64,000 nt of DNA from Candidatus Magnetomicrobium cryptolimnococcus (GTDB lineage: Bacteria; Nitrospirota; Thermodesulfovibrionia; Thermodesulfovibrionales; Magnetobacteriaceae): positions 124,001-188,000 of the forward strand of contig JAGYWI010000001.1 in the NCBI GenBank assembly GCA_018606805.1, written 5' to 3'. Positions 8,761-18,557 of the stretch are shown one piece after another (the stretch's first letter is position 1; the number at the start of each line of letters is the position of its first letter). A program made the translations under genes and the position numbers. The notes beneath the pieces are model-generated. The model made no database searches. It had not been told where the DNA came from and worked only from the letters and a program-made list of their open reading frames with translations.

Positions 8761-10626
8761 GTGAACTTGAAAAAAGAGGCTATTTTAGGCATATCAGCAT
8801 ATTATCACGATAGTGCAGCGGCGCTTATTTGCGCTGGTAGTATTGTGGCAGCAGCTCAAGAAGAGCGCTTTAGTAGGGTTAAGCATGATTCGTCATTTCC
8901 GCTTAACGCTGCACGCTATGTGTTAGAATACGGTGGGGTCAATTCAGCAGAGCTTATATGTGTTGCTTTTTACGATAAGCCATATCTTAAGTTTGAACGC
9001 CTGATGGAAACTTACCACCACTTTGCCCCAAAAGGGTTAAATAGTTTTTTGCAGGCAATGCCTGTGTGGATTAAAGAAAAAATCTTTATGCGGAAGATTT
9101 TGAAGGAAGAATTATCTAAACTTGGCTTAAATAAAGACATTCAGATACTTTTTCCTGAACACCACCTATCCCACGCAGCAAGTGCCTTTTATCCATCTCC
9201 ATTTAAAGATGCCGCTATCTTAACGGTTGATGGTGTTGGCGAGTGGGCAACTACTACCATTTGCCACGGCAAAGGTAAAGATATTGAAATACTGCGTGAG
9301 TTACATTTTCCGCACTCATTGGGGCTTTTATACTCTGCCTTTACATACTACTGTGGGTTTAAGGTTAATAGTGGTGAGTATAAACTTATGGGATTAGCGC
9401 CATATGGAGACCCTTTAGATGAGCAAACGGCAAAGTACACCAAAAAGATACTAACAGAGCTTATTGACTTAAAAGAAGATGGCTCGATGATCTTAAATAT
9501 GGAGTATTTTAATTATGCAACTGGTTTAACCATGTGCAATGACAATAAGTGGTTAAAACTCTTTGGCGTGCCAAGGCGTACCCCTGAAGGTGAGCTAAGT
9601 AGTCCATATCTAAATATGGCATTAGCTATTCAACAAATAACCGACGAGGTGGTGCTCCGTTTAGGTAAAACGGCAAGCACTTTGACTGGCTCTAAGTACT
9701 TGACAATGGCAGGCGGGGTTGCATTAAACTGTGTTAGTAACGGTAAACTGCTGAGGGAAAAGGTTTTTGAAGATATATGGATTCAACCAGCAGCTGGGGA
9801 TGCAGGCGGGGCGTTGGGAGCAGCCCTTGCCGCTTGGCATATATGGAAAGGCAAAGAAAGAAACACAAATCCACAAATTGATGCAATGCACGGTGCACTC
9901 CTTGGGCCACAGTACGAGCGAGCAGATATTTTGCGTTTAGCTAAAAAATATAATGCCCCATACGATGAATACTCAGACTTTAATCAGCTCTGTAGTGATG
10001 TTGCCAACCTCATTGCAAGTGGGAAGGTCATCGGCTGGTTTCAAGGAAAAATGGAGTGGGGACCACGTGCCCTTGGTAATAGAAGCATAATCGGCGATGC
10101 CAGAAACATGGAAATGCAAAAGACCATGAATCTTAAAATAAAATACCGAGAAGGTTTTAGACCATTTGCCCCAGCAGTTTTATATGAAGATAGCACTCAG
10201 TACTTTGATATTGAAGCCCCATCGCCATACATGCTTATAGTGTGCAACATAAAAAAGGATAAACAAAAGCCTTTACCAAAAGCCTATAATAAATTACCAC
10301 TTATGGAGAAACTCTACCATGTACGCTCTGCAATTCAAGCCGTAACCCACGTTGACTACTCCGCAAGAGTGCAAACAGTACATAAAGAAACTAACCCACA
10401 GTTTTGGCTCTTGATAAACACATTTAAAAATAAAACAGGTTGTCCAGTCGTAGTAAATACGAGCTTTAATGTGCGTGGTGAACCCATTGTATGCACCCCT
10501 TTGGATGCTTATAAATGTTTTATGAAAACAGAAATGGATTATTTAGTTGTGGAAAATTTTATATTTAATAAAAGTACTCAACCACCCTGGTATGCGACTC
10601 ATGAAAAAGATTATATTTTAGATTAA
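8761..10626 (+). CDS. carbamoyltransferase (NodU/CmcH/TobZ family)
   Basis: A 621-residue enzyme that would transfer a carbamoyl group from carbamoyl phosphate, via carbamoyl-adenylate, to a hydroxyl of a sugar or small molecule. The N-terminal Kae1-like domain (about 1-370) begins ILGISAYYHDSAAAL and contains EERFSRVKHD, the metal-binding HHLSHAASAF and the ATP-site LTVDGVGEW. The C-terminal YrdC-like domain starts near 380 and includes KMEWGPRALGNRSI, GFRPFAPAVL and NTSFNVRGEPIV, all family hallmarks. GTG at 8761 directly follows the DUF5989 stop codon. The SxtJ-DUF5989-carbamoyltransferase order suggests carbamoylation of a surface glycan at the membrane; the acceptor is unknown. Confidence 0.93.
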   Translation: MNLKKEAILGISAYYHDSAAALICAGSIVAAAQEERFSRVKHDSSFPLNAARYVLEYGGVNSAELICVAFYDKPYLKFERLMETYHHFAPKGLNSFLQAMPVWIKEKIFMRKILKEELSKLGLNKDIQILFPEHHLSHAASAFYPSPFKDAAILTVDGVGEWATTTICHGKGKDIEILRELHFPHSLGLLYSAFTYYCGFKVNSGEYKLMGLAPYGDPLDEQTAKYTKKILTELIDLKEDGSMILNMEYFNYATGLTMCNDNKWLKLFGVPRRTPEGELSSPYLNMALAIQQITDEVVLRLGKTASTLTGSKYLTMAGGVALNCVSNGKLLREKVFEDIWIQPAAGDAGGALGAALAAWHIWKGKERNTNPQIDAMHGALLGPQYERADILRLAKKYNAPYDEYSDFNQLCSDVANLIASGKVIGWFQGKMEWGPRALGNRSIIGDARNMEMQKTMNLKIKYREGFRPFAPAVLYEDSTQYFDIEAPSPYMLIVCNIKKDKQKPLPKAYNKLPLMEKLYHVRSAIQAVTHVDYSARVQTVHKETNPQFWLLINTFKNKTGCPVVVNTSFNVRGEPIVCTPLDAYKCFMKTEMDYLVVENFIFNKSTQPPWYATHEKDYILD

Positions 10627-10639
10627 GTATGGGCATTAT

Positions 10640-11911
10640 ATGTACAACATAATAAGCTTGTGTGGCATATTTGTTTTAATGGCAATAGCGTGGCTTTTTT
10701 CACGTGAGCGCCAAAATATGAACCTGCACGTAATAGTAGCCGGACTTTTAATTCAGGCAGCATTTTCAGTATTTATATTTATTTTTCCGGCAGGCACGTG
10801 GGTTTTTATGGTTATAAATGATACTATTGTTAAAGTAATGAATGCCTGTACCTCTGGGGTCGAGTTTGTTTTTGGTGTGTTATCAATTCCACCAGGGCAA
10901 ATTAGTGATAGTGGCCAAAAGAGCCTTGGCTTTATTTTAGCCTTTCAAGCCTTTCCACTTCTAATATTTTTTAGTGCTCTTATGTCAGTACTATACTATC
11001 TAAAAATAATGCCAATCATCATAGGTTTTTTTTCCCGTATATTTACAAGATTAATGAAAGTCTCTGGTGCTGAGTCCCTTTGTGTTGCAAGCAATATTTT
11101 TGTAGGCGTTGAATCAGCCCTTTCAATTAAACCATACATGCGGGATATGACCCATTCCGAGTTTTGCACTATTTTAACAGGTGGCATGGCTACTATTTCA
11201 TCATCAATGCTGGCTGTATACGTCTTTGCATTAATAGATTACTTTCCGCAAATAGCAGGGCATTTAGTTTCCGCTTCTTTTTTATCGGCACCGGCTGCCC
11301 TTATTATGTCTAAGATAATCTATCCAGAGTCAAAAAGCCCAAAAACCTTAGGTATTACTGTAATACCTTACCAACAGCAAGAAGGTAATATGTTTGAAGC
11401 TGTAATTAATGGTGCAACCGAAGGCGGTAAGCTGATATTTGGCATAGTTACGCTATTAATAGCAGTCCTTGGGCTAGTATCACTTACAGACTTGTTTCTT
11501 GACATAATCGGCAAAACCATCAACCCAAGCTTCAATTGGAGCATTAAATTATTTTTGGGATATATATTTTACCCGTTAACACTGATTATAGGAGTACCTT
11601 TTTCAGACGTTAACTCAATAGCACAAATCATTGGTGAACGCACAGTAGTGACAGAAATGATAGCATATCAAGACCTAGCAACACTAATAAAAAATGGCAC
11701 AATAACAAGCCAACGTACTATTGTAGTAACAACCTACGCACTTTGCGGCTTTGCACATATAGCCTCGATGGCTATTTTTGTTGGTGGCTATGCAGCCCTT
11801 GCCCCTGAACGCACAAGGGATTTATCGGAGGTAGGCTTTAGAGCCCTGTTAGCCTCAATTCTTGCATGTTTAGAAACCGCATGCTTTGCTGGTTTGTTCT
11901 TTTTTGACTAA
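10640..11911 (+). CDS. CNT-family (NupC-like) transporter with altered substrate motifs
   Basis: A 423-residue inner-membrane transporter with the concentrative nucleoside transporter architecture: gate-like central segment, SNIFVGVESALSIKPYM (about 151-167), MTHSEFCTILTGGMATIS, and a C-terminal CGFAHIASMAIFVGGYAALAPER (about 369-391). Family members import nucleosides with Na+ or H+. The usual GQTEAP loop is GVESAL (156-161) and the usual FANFSS loop is FAHIAS (371-376), while the acidic residue of the TEMIAY segment (Glu339) is kept. In Vibrio CNT these loops contact the base and ribose, so substrate range may differ. It starts 13 bases after the carbamoyltransferase and is probably co-transcribed. 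Confidence 0.85.
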   Translation: MYNIISLCGIFVLMAIAWLFSRERQNMNLHVIVAGLLIQAAFSVFIFIFPAGTWVFMVINDTIVKVMNACTSGVEFVFGVLSIPPGQISDSGQKSLGFILAFQAFPLLIFFSALMSVLYYLKIMPIIIGFFSRIFTRLMKVSGAESLCVASNIFVGVESALSIKPYMRDMTHSEFCTILTGGMATISSSMLAVYVFALIDYFPQIAGHLVSASFLSAPAALIMSKIIYPESKSPKTLGITVIPYQQQEGNMFEAVINGATEGGKLIFGIVTLLIAVLGLVSLTDLFLDIIGKTINPSFNWSIKLFLGYIFYPLTLIIGVPFSDVNSIAQIIGERTVVTEMIAYQDLATLIKNGTITSQRTIVVTTYALCGFAHIASMAIFVGGYAALAPERTRDLSEVGFRALLASILACLETACFAGLFFFD

Positions 11912-11973
11912 ATATAATAAATGTAGCAAAAGATAAAAGGGATAACTGAGCTATTACTAAATTTAAAAAAACA

Positions 11974-13203
11974 ATGTTACAATACGTCAAAAAGAAATCA
12001 CTCATAACAACAATGGAAATAGACAATAGCCATAATATTTTAATAGTTGATGACAAGCCCGAAAATCTATTGACGCTAAGGGCCATCTTAGAGGATTTGC
12101 CAGTAAATATAATAAGCACCACTTCAAGTAAGGATGCCCTTATATTGCTACTTCAGCATGAATTTGCATTAGTTATACTCGATGTACTTATGCCGGAGAT
12201 GAGTGGATTTGAAGTGGGTCAGTTGATGAAAAGATACGAAAAGACAAAGTACATACCAATCATATACATAACAGCACTAAAAGACGGTCAAGAATATAAA
12301 TTTAAAGGATACGAGGTAGGGGCCGTTGATTATCTAATAAAACCCGTAGACCCTCTTATATTAAGAAATAAAGTGAAGGTGTTCCTTTCACTATATATGC
12401 AAAGAAAAGAGCTTGTAGTGTTGACTCAAAGGCTTGCAAAGTCAGAGGAAAAATACAGAAAACTCATAGAAACAACCATAGATGCTGTCTTTATAACCGA
12501 TACAGATACTGGAGTTATCATAGATGCCAATCAACAAGCAGAAAATATGATTGGATTTCCTAAAGAAAAAATAATTGGTATGCACCAAGAAAACTTATAT
12601 CTGGTAAATGAAAAAGAAAGATACGAACAGATGCTTATGGATATTGTAGAGGGTAAAAAACACATACACAGTGCCCTATCCGTGGTACATAGAAGTGGCC
12701 GGTCAAAATCAGTGGACGTGTATTCAAGTGTGTTTGAGCTTGACGGTAAAATGGTAATGGCAAGCTTCTTTAGAGATACCACGGAAACTAAAGAAACGAA
12801 GGAGGCATTAATTAAAAAAAACACCTACCTTGAAAACATCCTAAATACTTTTACAGATATGGCTATAATTGCCGCAGATTTAAACTTCAACATACTATAT
12901 TATAATCCAATAGCAGAAAGTATGTTTGGGTGTACAATCAAATGCCTCAAAGAGTTAAAACTAACAGATATATATAATATAATAAATTCAAGCAATATAG
13001 ATTTTAATAAGGCAATTGAAATACTTAAAAAAAATGCCGTATATACTTTTACAGTAGAATACAAACAAGAACAATCCCATCATCTGTTGATAAACGCAAA
13101 ATTAACAGCCATTAGAGATAATAACAATAAGATGGCTGGCTATCTTTTGATATGCAACGAGATAACACCGCATATAACACAAAAAAACAGCCTTGACAAA
13201 TAA
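11974..13203 (+). CDS. response regulator with receiver and two PAS domains
   Basis: 409 residues: a CheY-like receiver (about 20-135) followed by two PAS domains (about 155-275 and 283-400). The receiver has the acidic pair Asp26-Asp27, phospho-acceptor Asp70 in VILDVLMPEMSG, Thr in YITALKDG and the conserved Lys in LIKPVDP. The chain ends after the second PAS with no kinase, GGDEF or DNA-binding output, so it may signal by protein contact, or be the front part of a split kinase. The first start is ATG 11974; an alternative ATG at 12013 just before MEIDNSHNILIVDD is equally plausible since neither has a strong ribosome binding site. Confidence 0.85.
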   Translation: MLQYVKKKSLITTMEIDNSHNILIVDDKPENLLTLRAILEDLPVNIISTTSSKDALILLLQHEFALVILDVLMPEMSGFEVGQLMKRYEKTKYIPIIYITALKDGQEYKFKGYEVGAVDYLIKPVDPLILRNKVKVFLSLYMQRKELVVLTQRLAKSEEKYRKLIETTIDAVFITDTDTGVIIDANQQAENMIGFPKEKIIGMHQENLYLVNEKERYEQMLMDIVEGKKHIHSALSVVHRSGRSKSVDVYSSVFELDGKMVMASFFRDTTETKETKEALIKKNTYLENILNTFTDMAIIAADLNFNILYYNPIAESMFGCTIKCLKELKLTDIYNIINSSNIDFNKAIEILKKNAVYTFTVEYKQEQSHHLLINAKLTAIRDNNNKMAGYLLICNEITPHITQKNSLDK

Positions 13204-13564
13204 GCCCGCTATATATAGACTATTTCCTTATATATTGTAACACACTTTTAACAAACTCTATACGGGAGGCATAAATATGAAATATCTTTGACTACGCTAT
13301 AAACCAAGATTCAACTTAAGTCAGGATTGGTTCTGTTTGAGAAAAACCCTCTAAAATCAATAGGTTAACGACATACTATCAAAACCCTTTACCTTATTGA
13401 TTTGAGAGCAACTATGCCTATAGAACTATACCTATGTGCTACAATTATACTATTAATACTATTATTGGAGCTAAACAATGCTCTAATTCTTCTTCAAAGA
13501 ACAATGTGTAATGCTAACATTTTTGTCTAACATTGTCAACAAAAAAGTAAGGGAGGAATATTTA
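13204..13564. other. intergenic region upstream of the chemoreceptor
   Basis: About 360 bases with no convincing gene. It holds the GGGAGG ribosome binding site (13551-13556) that decides the GTG start of the chemoreceptor at 13565. I looked for a c-di-GMP riboswitch and for a sigma-28 or sigma-54 promoter and saw no clear match. Confidence 0.6.
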
Positions 13565-15754
13565 GTGGATATTATAAAAAGGCTACAAATCAGATACAAA
13601 CTACTTGCTGCGTTTATATCAATAGGCCTATTGGCAATCCTAAGCATAGGCACCGTTGGTTACAATACAGCGCAAAATTCACTTAAACAAGAACACTTCA
13701 ATAAGTTAAGGGCTATGAAAGAGATAAAGGCTAACCAAATAGAAGATTACTTTGAACAAACTCGTAACCAAGTACTTACCCTATCACAAAGCACAATGAT
13801 AGTAAACGCTATGGCAGAATTTAAGCAGGCTTTTAATGATGTGGAAAAGGAAGTGCCCCTTGCCAAAAACTACATTGAAAATGACAAGAGCCTTGTAGAC
13901 TTTTACGAAGGGCAATTTTTGCCAGATTTAAATAAAAATGTTGAAAAACAGGTTTCATTATCAGAGGTATATCCAAAAGACAAACCAACAAAGATTCTCC
14001 AGCATATCTACATATCTAATAATTCAAACCCCAGAGGCTCAAAACACAACCTTGATGACTCAAAAGATACAAGTAGCTATGCTAAAATCCATGCCAAATA
14101 CCACCCTATTATAAAGGAATACCTAAACAAATTTGGCTACTACGACGTATTTTTAGTAGATATAGATACCGGCTATATTGTATACACCGTCTTTAAAGAA
14201 GTAGACTTTGCTACCTCCTTAACAACAGGCGTTTACTCCAAAACAGGCATAGGAGAGGTTTTTCAACAGGTAAAATCCTCAACTACTAAAGACTACGTTA
14301 AACTTGTTGATTTCTCCCCGTACTATCCATCATATAATGCTCAAGCATCTTTTATAGGGGCGCCTATATTTGATGGCTCACACATGATAGGAGTACTCGT
14401 ATTTCAAATGCCCATAAATAAGATAAACAATATAATGACATACAATAATCGGTGGAAAGACGTGGGGCTTGGTAATAGCGGTGAGACATACATTATAGGG
14501 AGCGATTATACGCTAAGAAGTGAGTCGAGATTTTTTCTTGAAGACGAAAAGGGATTTTTTGATGCCCTTGAAAAAGCCGGCATTGCAACAATAAATAAGA
14601 TTAAGGGATTTAGCAGTGCACTAGGTTTACTGCAAATACATACAAAATCGGCCAAGGAGGCTCTTGCAGGCAAAGCAAACGACGAAATCATAAAGGACTA
14701 TCGCGGTGTACCCGTATTATCATCATATATGCCATTAAACATAAAGGATATGAAGTGGGCATTAATTAGCGAAATAGACGAGCAAGAGGCCTTTGATAAT
14801 ATCTATTCCTTAAGAAATAAAATATTTTTTTGGGCATCAATTATTCTTGTAGCAATTTTTGTAGCAGCTCAATTATTTTCTAAGACAATAACAAATCCAT
14901 TAAAAGAAGCCGAATCTGCCGCAGATAAAATAGCCGATGGCGATATGACAATACGATTAAAAGTACACACTCAAGACGAGATTGGTTCATTGTGTATATC
15001 TATGAATATTATGATAGATAAGTTGTGTAATTTTATGAATGAAGTAAAAAAAGTAGCACAAAACGTTAGAAACTCAAGCCTCGAGCTTACCCAAACAGCC
15101 CAATCTCTATCGGAAGGCTCCACGGCTCAGGCTGCCTCTATTGAACAAACCTCGGCATCTATGGAGGAAATGGCATCAAGCATAAAACAAATTGCTGCAA
15201 ACGCCGCAGAAACCGATAATATTGCAAGCAAATCCACAACTGACGCAGCCGAAAGCGGCCAAGCTGTAACAGCCTTAGTAAAATCTATGAAAGAAATAGC
15301 ACAAAAAATATCTATTATTGAAGAAATAGCCAGACAGACCAACCTTTTAGCCCTAAATGCCGCCATAGAGGCAGCCAGAGCCGGTGAACACGGTAAAGGT
15401 TTTGCCGTTGTAGCCGCAGAGGTTAGAAAATTAGCGGAGCGTAGCCAAAAATCAGCAGCCGAAATTAACGAGCTCTCAAGCACTAGTGTTAAAATCTCAG
15501 AACGCGCCGGCTCCACGCTTGAAATTCTCCTACCAAGTATAGAACAAACTTCTAATCTCATACAAAAAATCTCAGTAGCCACAAAGGAACAAAACTCCGG
15601 CGTACAACAAATAAACGATGCCATTCACCAACTAGACCAAATAATACAACAAAACGCCTCAGCTTCACAAGAGATGGTCCAAACAGCAGAACACCTATCA
15701 ACGCAAGCGAGCGCTCTGCTTGACTCAATAGCCACATGTAAAACTACGCAATAA
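13565..15754 (+). CDS. methyl-accepting chemotaxis protein with periplasmic Cache-type domain
   Basis: A 729-residue transmembrane chemoreceptor. The first membrane span is near residues 12-32 and the second near 425-445 ([18 protein letters not shown]). Between them a large periplasmic region ([10 protein letters not shown] start, [12 protein letters not shown] late) looks like a double Cache ligand-binding domain. A HAMP linker follows, then the signalling domain with the highly conserved tip [20 protein letters not shown] and flanking methylation helices. It would relay ligand binding to CheW/CheA and the flagellar motor. GTG at 13565 is chosen because GGGAGG lies 8 bases upstream; an in-frame ATG at 13511 has no such site. 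No che genes are adjacent. Confidence 0.93.
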   Translation: MDIIKRLQIRYKLLAAFISIGLLAILSIGTVGYNTAQNSLKQEHFNKLRAMKEIKANQIEDYFEQTRNQVLTLSQSTMIVNAMAEFKQAFNDVEKEVPLAKNYIENDKSLVDFYEGQFLPDLNKNVEKQVSLSEVYPKDKPTKILQHIYISNNSNPRGSKHNLDDSKDTSSYAKIHAKYHPIIKEYLNKFGYYDVFLVDIDTGYIVYTVFKEVDFATSLTTGVYSKTGIGEVFQQVKSSTTKDYVKLVDFSPYYPSYNAQASFIGAPIFDGSHMIGVLVFQMPINKINNIMTYNNRWKDVGLGNSGETYIIGSDYTLRSESRFFLEDEKGFFDALEKAGIATINKIKGFSSALGLLQIHTKSAKEALAGKANDEIIKDYRGVPVLSSYMPLNIKDMKWALISEIDEQEAFDNIYSLRNKIFFWASIILVAIFVAAQLFSKTITNPLKEAESAADKIADGDMTIRLKVHTQDEIGSLCISMNIMIDKLCNFMNEVKKVAQNVRNSSLELTQTAQSLSEGSTAQAASIEQTSASMEEMASSIKQIAANAAETDNIASKSTTDAAESGQAVTALVKSMKEIAQKISIIEEIARQTNLLALNAAIEAARAGEHGKGFAVVAAEVRKLAERSQKSAAEINELSSTSVKISERAGSTLEILLPSIEQTSNLIQKISVATKEQNSGVQQINDAIHQLDQIIQQNASASQEMVQTAEHLSTQASALLDSIATCKTTQ

Positions 15755-15836
15755 CAGTAAGGATAATAATAAGTGCAGAAACTTCATATAAGTAGCACCA
15801 AATGAATAAGTTATTGCCAGTGATAACACCCCTGTA

Positions 15837-15880
15837 GCGCTTGCGCACAAGTCAAAAAGAAGAGTCAGAGGGGGTCTTTT
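15837..15880. repeat. partial copy of the GCGCTTGCGCA / GAGTCAGAGGGGG repeat
   Basis: GCGCTTGCGCACAAGTCAAA followed by AGAGTCAGAGGGGGTCTTTT. The same sequence, in a fuller form, occurs at 36002 and 41140. Here the left arm of the 20-bp palindrome is incomplete and the large downstream hairpin is absent. Confidence 0.7.
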
Positions 15881-15882
15881 TT

Positions 15883-15910
15883 AGGGGGAAGGACAGAGTC
15901 CTTCCCCCTT
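15883..15910. terminator. rho-independent terminator between convergent genes
   Basis: A perfect 12-bp stem (AGGGGGAAGGAC, loop AGAG, GTCCTTCCCCCT) is followed on the plus strand by a long T-rich tract (15911-15940). It should end the chemoreceptor transcript. It lies between convergent mcp and gpmI. Nearly the same hairpin occurs at 36320-36346. Confidence 0.8.
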
Positions 15911-15935
15911 TTCTTCTATTTCTTCTTCTTTTTTT

Positions 15936-17558
15936 CTATACAAAAGTTATAAGTGATGGGTCGTATTCTTGTGGTTTTTCATAACCAAGGAGATTACATA
16001 TAGTTGCAGCAACATTACTTAACCCGCGTTGTGATAGGTCTGCCATTTTGTACTCTCCTTTATACTCTGGGTCTATAATTACAAAAGGGACTGGATTTAG
16101 TGTATGTGCTGTTTTTGGAATCTTTTTCCCCTTTTTTAACTCAAACATTTCATCTGCATTGCCGTGGTCTGCTGTAATAATAGTAATACCGTCAAGGCTA
16201 TTTACCTTTTCAACAAGGCGGCCAACACACTCATCAACGGTTTCAACTGCCTGTATTGCTGCCTCCATAACGCCTGTGTGTCCAACCATATCGCCATTGG
16301 CGAAATTTATACGTCCAAAACCATAGTTACCTGAATCAAGCAGTTCCATTGTTTTTTCTGTTATTTCGATAGCTTTCATCTTTGGCGCTTTATCAAATGT
16401 TATTCTATCTGACGGAATTTCTATGTATGTTTCAAGCTCCTTATTTATGTAACCGGACTTATTGCCATTCCAAAAGTATGTTACATGGCCGTATTTTTGT
16501 GTTTCTGATAAAGCAAACATCCTCATATTTTCACTGCACAGGTATTCGCCGACAGTTCCGTTTATTTGCGGGGGGTTTACTATAAAATTTTTGGGTATCT
16601 TGGCATCAGAGTCATATTCCATCATACCAGCGTATAGCACCTCTGGGATACGCCCCCTGTCTATTTTAGTAAATTCTGCTCCACCATCAAAAGCCACTGA
16701 TATTTCAATAGCCCTATCGCCACGGAAATTAAAAAATATGACGCTATCGCCATCTTCCATTTTCCCCACTGGTTTACCCTCGTCATCTACAATAACAAAA
16801 GCCCCCATATACTGATCGTCGAGGTTTTCCTCATAGAAGGTATTGACGGCTTCCTCACAGCTTTTAAACTGACGGCCTATGCCGTTAACATGGGCATCCC
16901 AGCCTCTTTTAACAATATTCCAATCCGCCTCGTACCTATCCATTGTTACGTTCATACGTCCGCCGCCGCTTGCCACTACGTAATGGTAACCTTCATCGTC
17001 TCTGATTTTTTTCAGGCGCTCTTCAAGCGGTATGACGTACGTTAGTGCTGAGCGTGGCGGAACGTCTCTACCGTCTAAGAGTGGATGGACTCTCACCTTT
17101 TCTATACCTTTTACGACTAACTCATCAATCATCTTATATATATGGTTTATGTTAGAATGAACGTTGGCATCGGAAAATAAGCCTATAAAATGTACAGCGC
17201 CACCTTTTTTGCCTCTTTCTACGATGTCGTTCCAGAGTTTACCTGAAAATACGCTGCCGGAGTTAAAGTCCTCATTTACGCGTTTTGCACCTTGAGCAAA
17301 GACTCTACCAGCGCCAAGTGCGTTGTGCCCGACCTCGCTATTCCCCATATCCTCATCCGATGGCAGCCCAACGGCCTCGCCATGGGCTTGAATAGCTGAA
17401 TATAGCTCGGTTTTGAATAATTTGTCAAAATTGGGGGTTTGCGCCATGTATACGGCATTAGAGTCATCAGCCTTCCCTATGCCTACTCCGTCCATTATTA
17501 TTAATAGTAATGGGCCTTTACGACCTGAAAACTTTTCTAACCGCTTTAATCCACTCAT
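15936..17558 (-). CDS. gpmI: 2,3-bisphosphoglycerate-independent phosphoglycerate mutase
   Basis: Cytoplasmic glycolytic enzyme interconverting 3- and 2-phosphoglycerate, using two Mn2+ ions and a phosphoserine intermediate. At 540 residues it is a normal full-length member. LLIIMDGVGIG supplies the first metal ligand, DMGNSEVGHNALGAGR contains the catalytic serine, LLDGRDVPPRSA and FNFRGDRAIE form the substrate site, and TADHGNADEM near the C-terminus binds metal. It is the last gene of the minus-strand run that includes the FabG-like and ACP genes, 22 bases after the former. A housekeeping gene at the end of a surface-sugar operon is unusual but the reading frame is intact. Confidence 0.97.
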   Translation of the reverse strand: MSGLKRLEKFSGRKGPLLLIIMDGVGIGKADDSNAVYMAQTPNFDKLFKTELYSAIQAHGEAVGLPSDEDMGNSEVGHNALGAGRVFAQGAKRVNEDFNSGSVFSGKLWNDIVERGKKGGAVHFIGLFSDANVHSNINHIYKMIDELVVKGIEKVRVHPLLDGRDVPPRSALTYVIPLEERLKKIRDDEGYHYVVASGGGRMNVTMDRYEADWNIVKRGWDAHVNGIGRQFKSCEEAVNTFYEENLDDQYMGAFVIVDDEGKPVGKMEDGDSVIFFNFRGDRAIEISVAFDGGAEFTKIDRGRIPEVLYAGMMEYDSDAKIPKNFIVNPPQINGTVGEYLCSENMRMFALSETQKYGHVTYFWNGNKSGYINKELETYIEIPSDRITFDKAPKMKAIEITEKTMELLDSGNYGFGRINFANGDMVGHTGVMEAAIQAVETVDECVGRLVEKVNSLDGITIITADHGNADEMFELKKGKKIPKTAHTLNPVPFVIIDPEYKGEYKMADLSQRGLSNVAATICNLLGYEKPQEYDPSLITFV

Positions 17559-17580
17559 ACCTATAACTACCTCCTTTTCT

Positions 17581-18312
17581 TTATACTATCATAGCGCCAT
17601 CTACGCCGATTACCTGTCCGGTAACATATGTTGACAGCTCAGATGCTAAAAATAGTGCACAATTGGCAACATCTGTAACGGTACCAACACGGTTCATTTT
17701 TATGGTATCCACCTTTTCCTTATACTTATCCTCCGGTAGCGCCTTTACAAGATCGGTTTCTATAAATCCGGGGGCTATGGCATTTACACGTATGTTAGAT
17801 GGGGCTAGTTCTTTAGCGGCTGCCTTAGTTATGCCGATGATGGCAGCCTTAGAGCCACTGTAGACAACCGTGCCTTCGGCTCCGTTTACGCCAAGTATGG
17901 AGGATATGTTTATTATGCTGCCTGATTTCTTTTTCATCATAATGCGTGCCCCTAAGTGCATCATGTATAGAGTGCCAAATGTATTGGTTGTAAACGTTTT
18001 TTGGATATTTTCGCTACTTATCATTGTAAGTAATGAGTTATCCATTATACCGGCGTTATTTACGAGCACATCTATGTACTTTGTTACCTTTAAAATCTCT
18101 TTGAAGGCGTTTTTTACTGCTGCAAAGTCCGATACATCAAAATATAACGGTGTACTTTTTTCCATATTAGAGCACATATCATCTAAAGAGCCAGCAGTCC
18201 TTGCAGTTGCAATAACGTGTGCCCCATTTTGAGCAAAACACTTGGCAATAGCGCTGCCGATTCCCCTATTGGCCCCTGTTACTACGGCTACCTTATCTTT
18301 AAGCAGCATCAT
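17581..18312 (-). CDS. SDR family 3-oxoacyl-ACP reductase-like protein
   Basis: A 243-residue short-chain dehydrogenase/reductase with FabG-like features: cofactor motif VVTGANRGIGSAIA (TGxxxGIG) near the N-terminus, NNAG at about 88, the catalytic Ser in INISSI and the YxxxK dyad in YSGSKAAIIG, then PGFIETD. The NADP preference is suggested by ATART after the second strand. FabG proteins reduce 3-ketoacyl-ACP. It starts 2 bases after a dedicated acyl carrier protein gene and near sugar aminotransferases, so it may reduce an ACP-bound acyl group for an acylated sugar, or be a sugar ketoreductase. The canonical fabG would be expected in a fatty-acid operon elsewhere. Confidence 0.87.
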   Translation of the reverse strand: MMLLKDKVAVVTGANRGIGSAIAKCFAQNGAHVIATARTAGSLDDMCSNMEKSTPLYFDVSDFAAVKNAFKEILKVTKYIDVLVNNAGIMDNSLLTMISSENIQKTFTTNTFGTLYMMHLGARIMMKKKSGSIINISSILGVNGAEGTVVYSGSKAAIIGITKAAAKELAPSNIRVNAIAPGFIETDLVKALPEDKYKEKVDTIKMNRVGTVTDVANCALFLASELSTYVTGQVIGVDGAMIV

Positions 18313-18314
18313 AA

Positions 18315-18554
18315 TTAAAACTCCACGTTGTACTTTTTCAATATATCAATAGCCTTTGCAAAGGAGCTCATATCTATAACGTCTTCGGCGTCAAGCATAA
18401 TATCAAAGCCATCGTCTATGGCAGCCACAAGGCGCATATGGGCTACCGAGTCCCATTCCTGTATGGTATTATACGTAAGGTTGTCTACAACTACAGCCTC
18501 GTCAATGCCAAGCTCGCGAGCAAAGAGTTTTCTTAGTTTTTCTCTGTTATCCAT
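18315..18554 (-). CDS. acyl carrier protein
   Basis: A 79-residue acidic helical protein of the ACP fold. The phosphopantetheine attachment serine lies in EWDSVAHMRL (Ser about 36), preceded by the typical loop and followed by helix II. The DSV context differs from the DSL of housekeeping AcpP and is usual for dedicated ACPs in secondary or polysaccharide clusters. It is sandwiched with gaps of 2-3 bases between a FabG-like reductase and a DegT aminotransferase, implying co-translation and a joint pathway. The acyl group and acceptor are unknown. Confidence 0.92.
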   Translation of the reverse strand: MDNREKLRKLFARELGIDEAVVVDNLTYNTIQEWDSVAHMRLVAAIDDGFDIMLDAEDVIDMSSFAKAIDILKKYNVEF

Positions 18555-18557
18555 CAG

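Noticed and set aside
15127-15624. 165-codon frame antisense to the chemoreceptor
   Set aside because: Opposite the conserved signalling domain; a codon-bias shadow.
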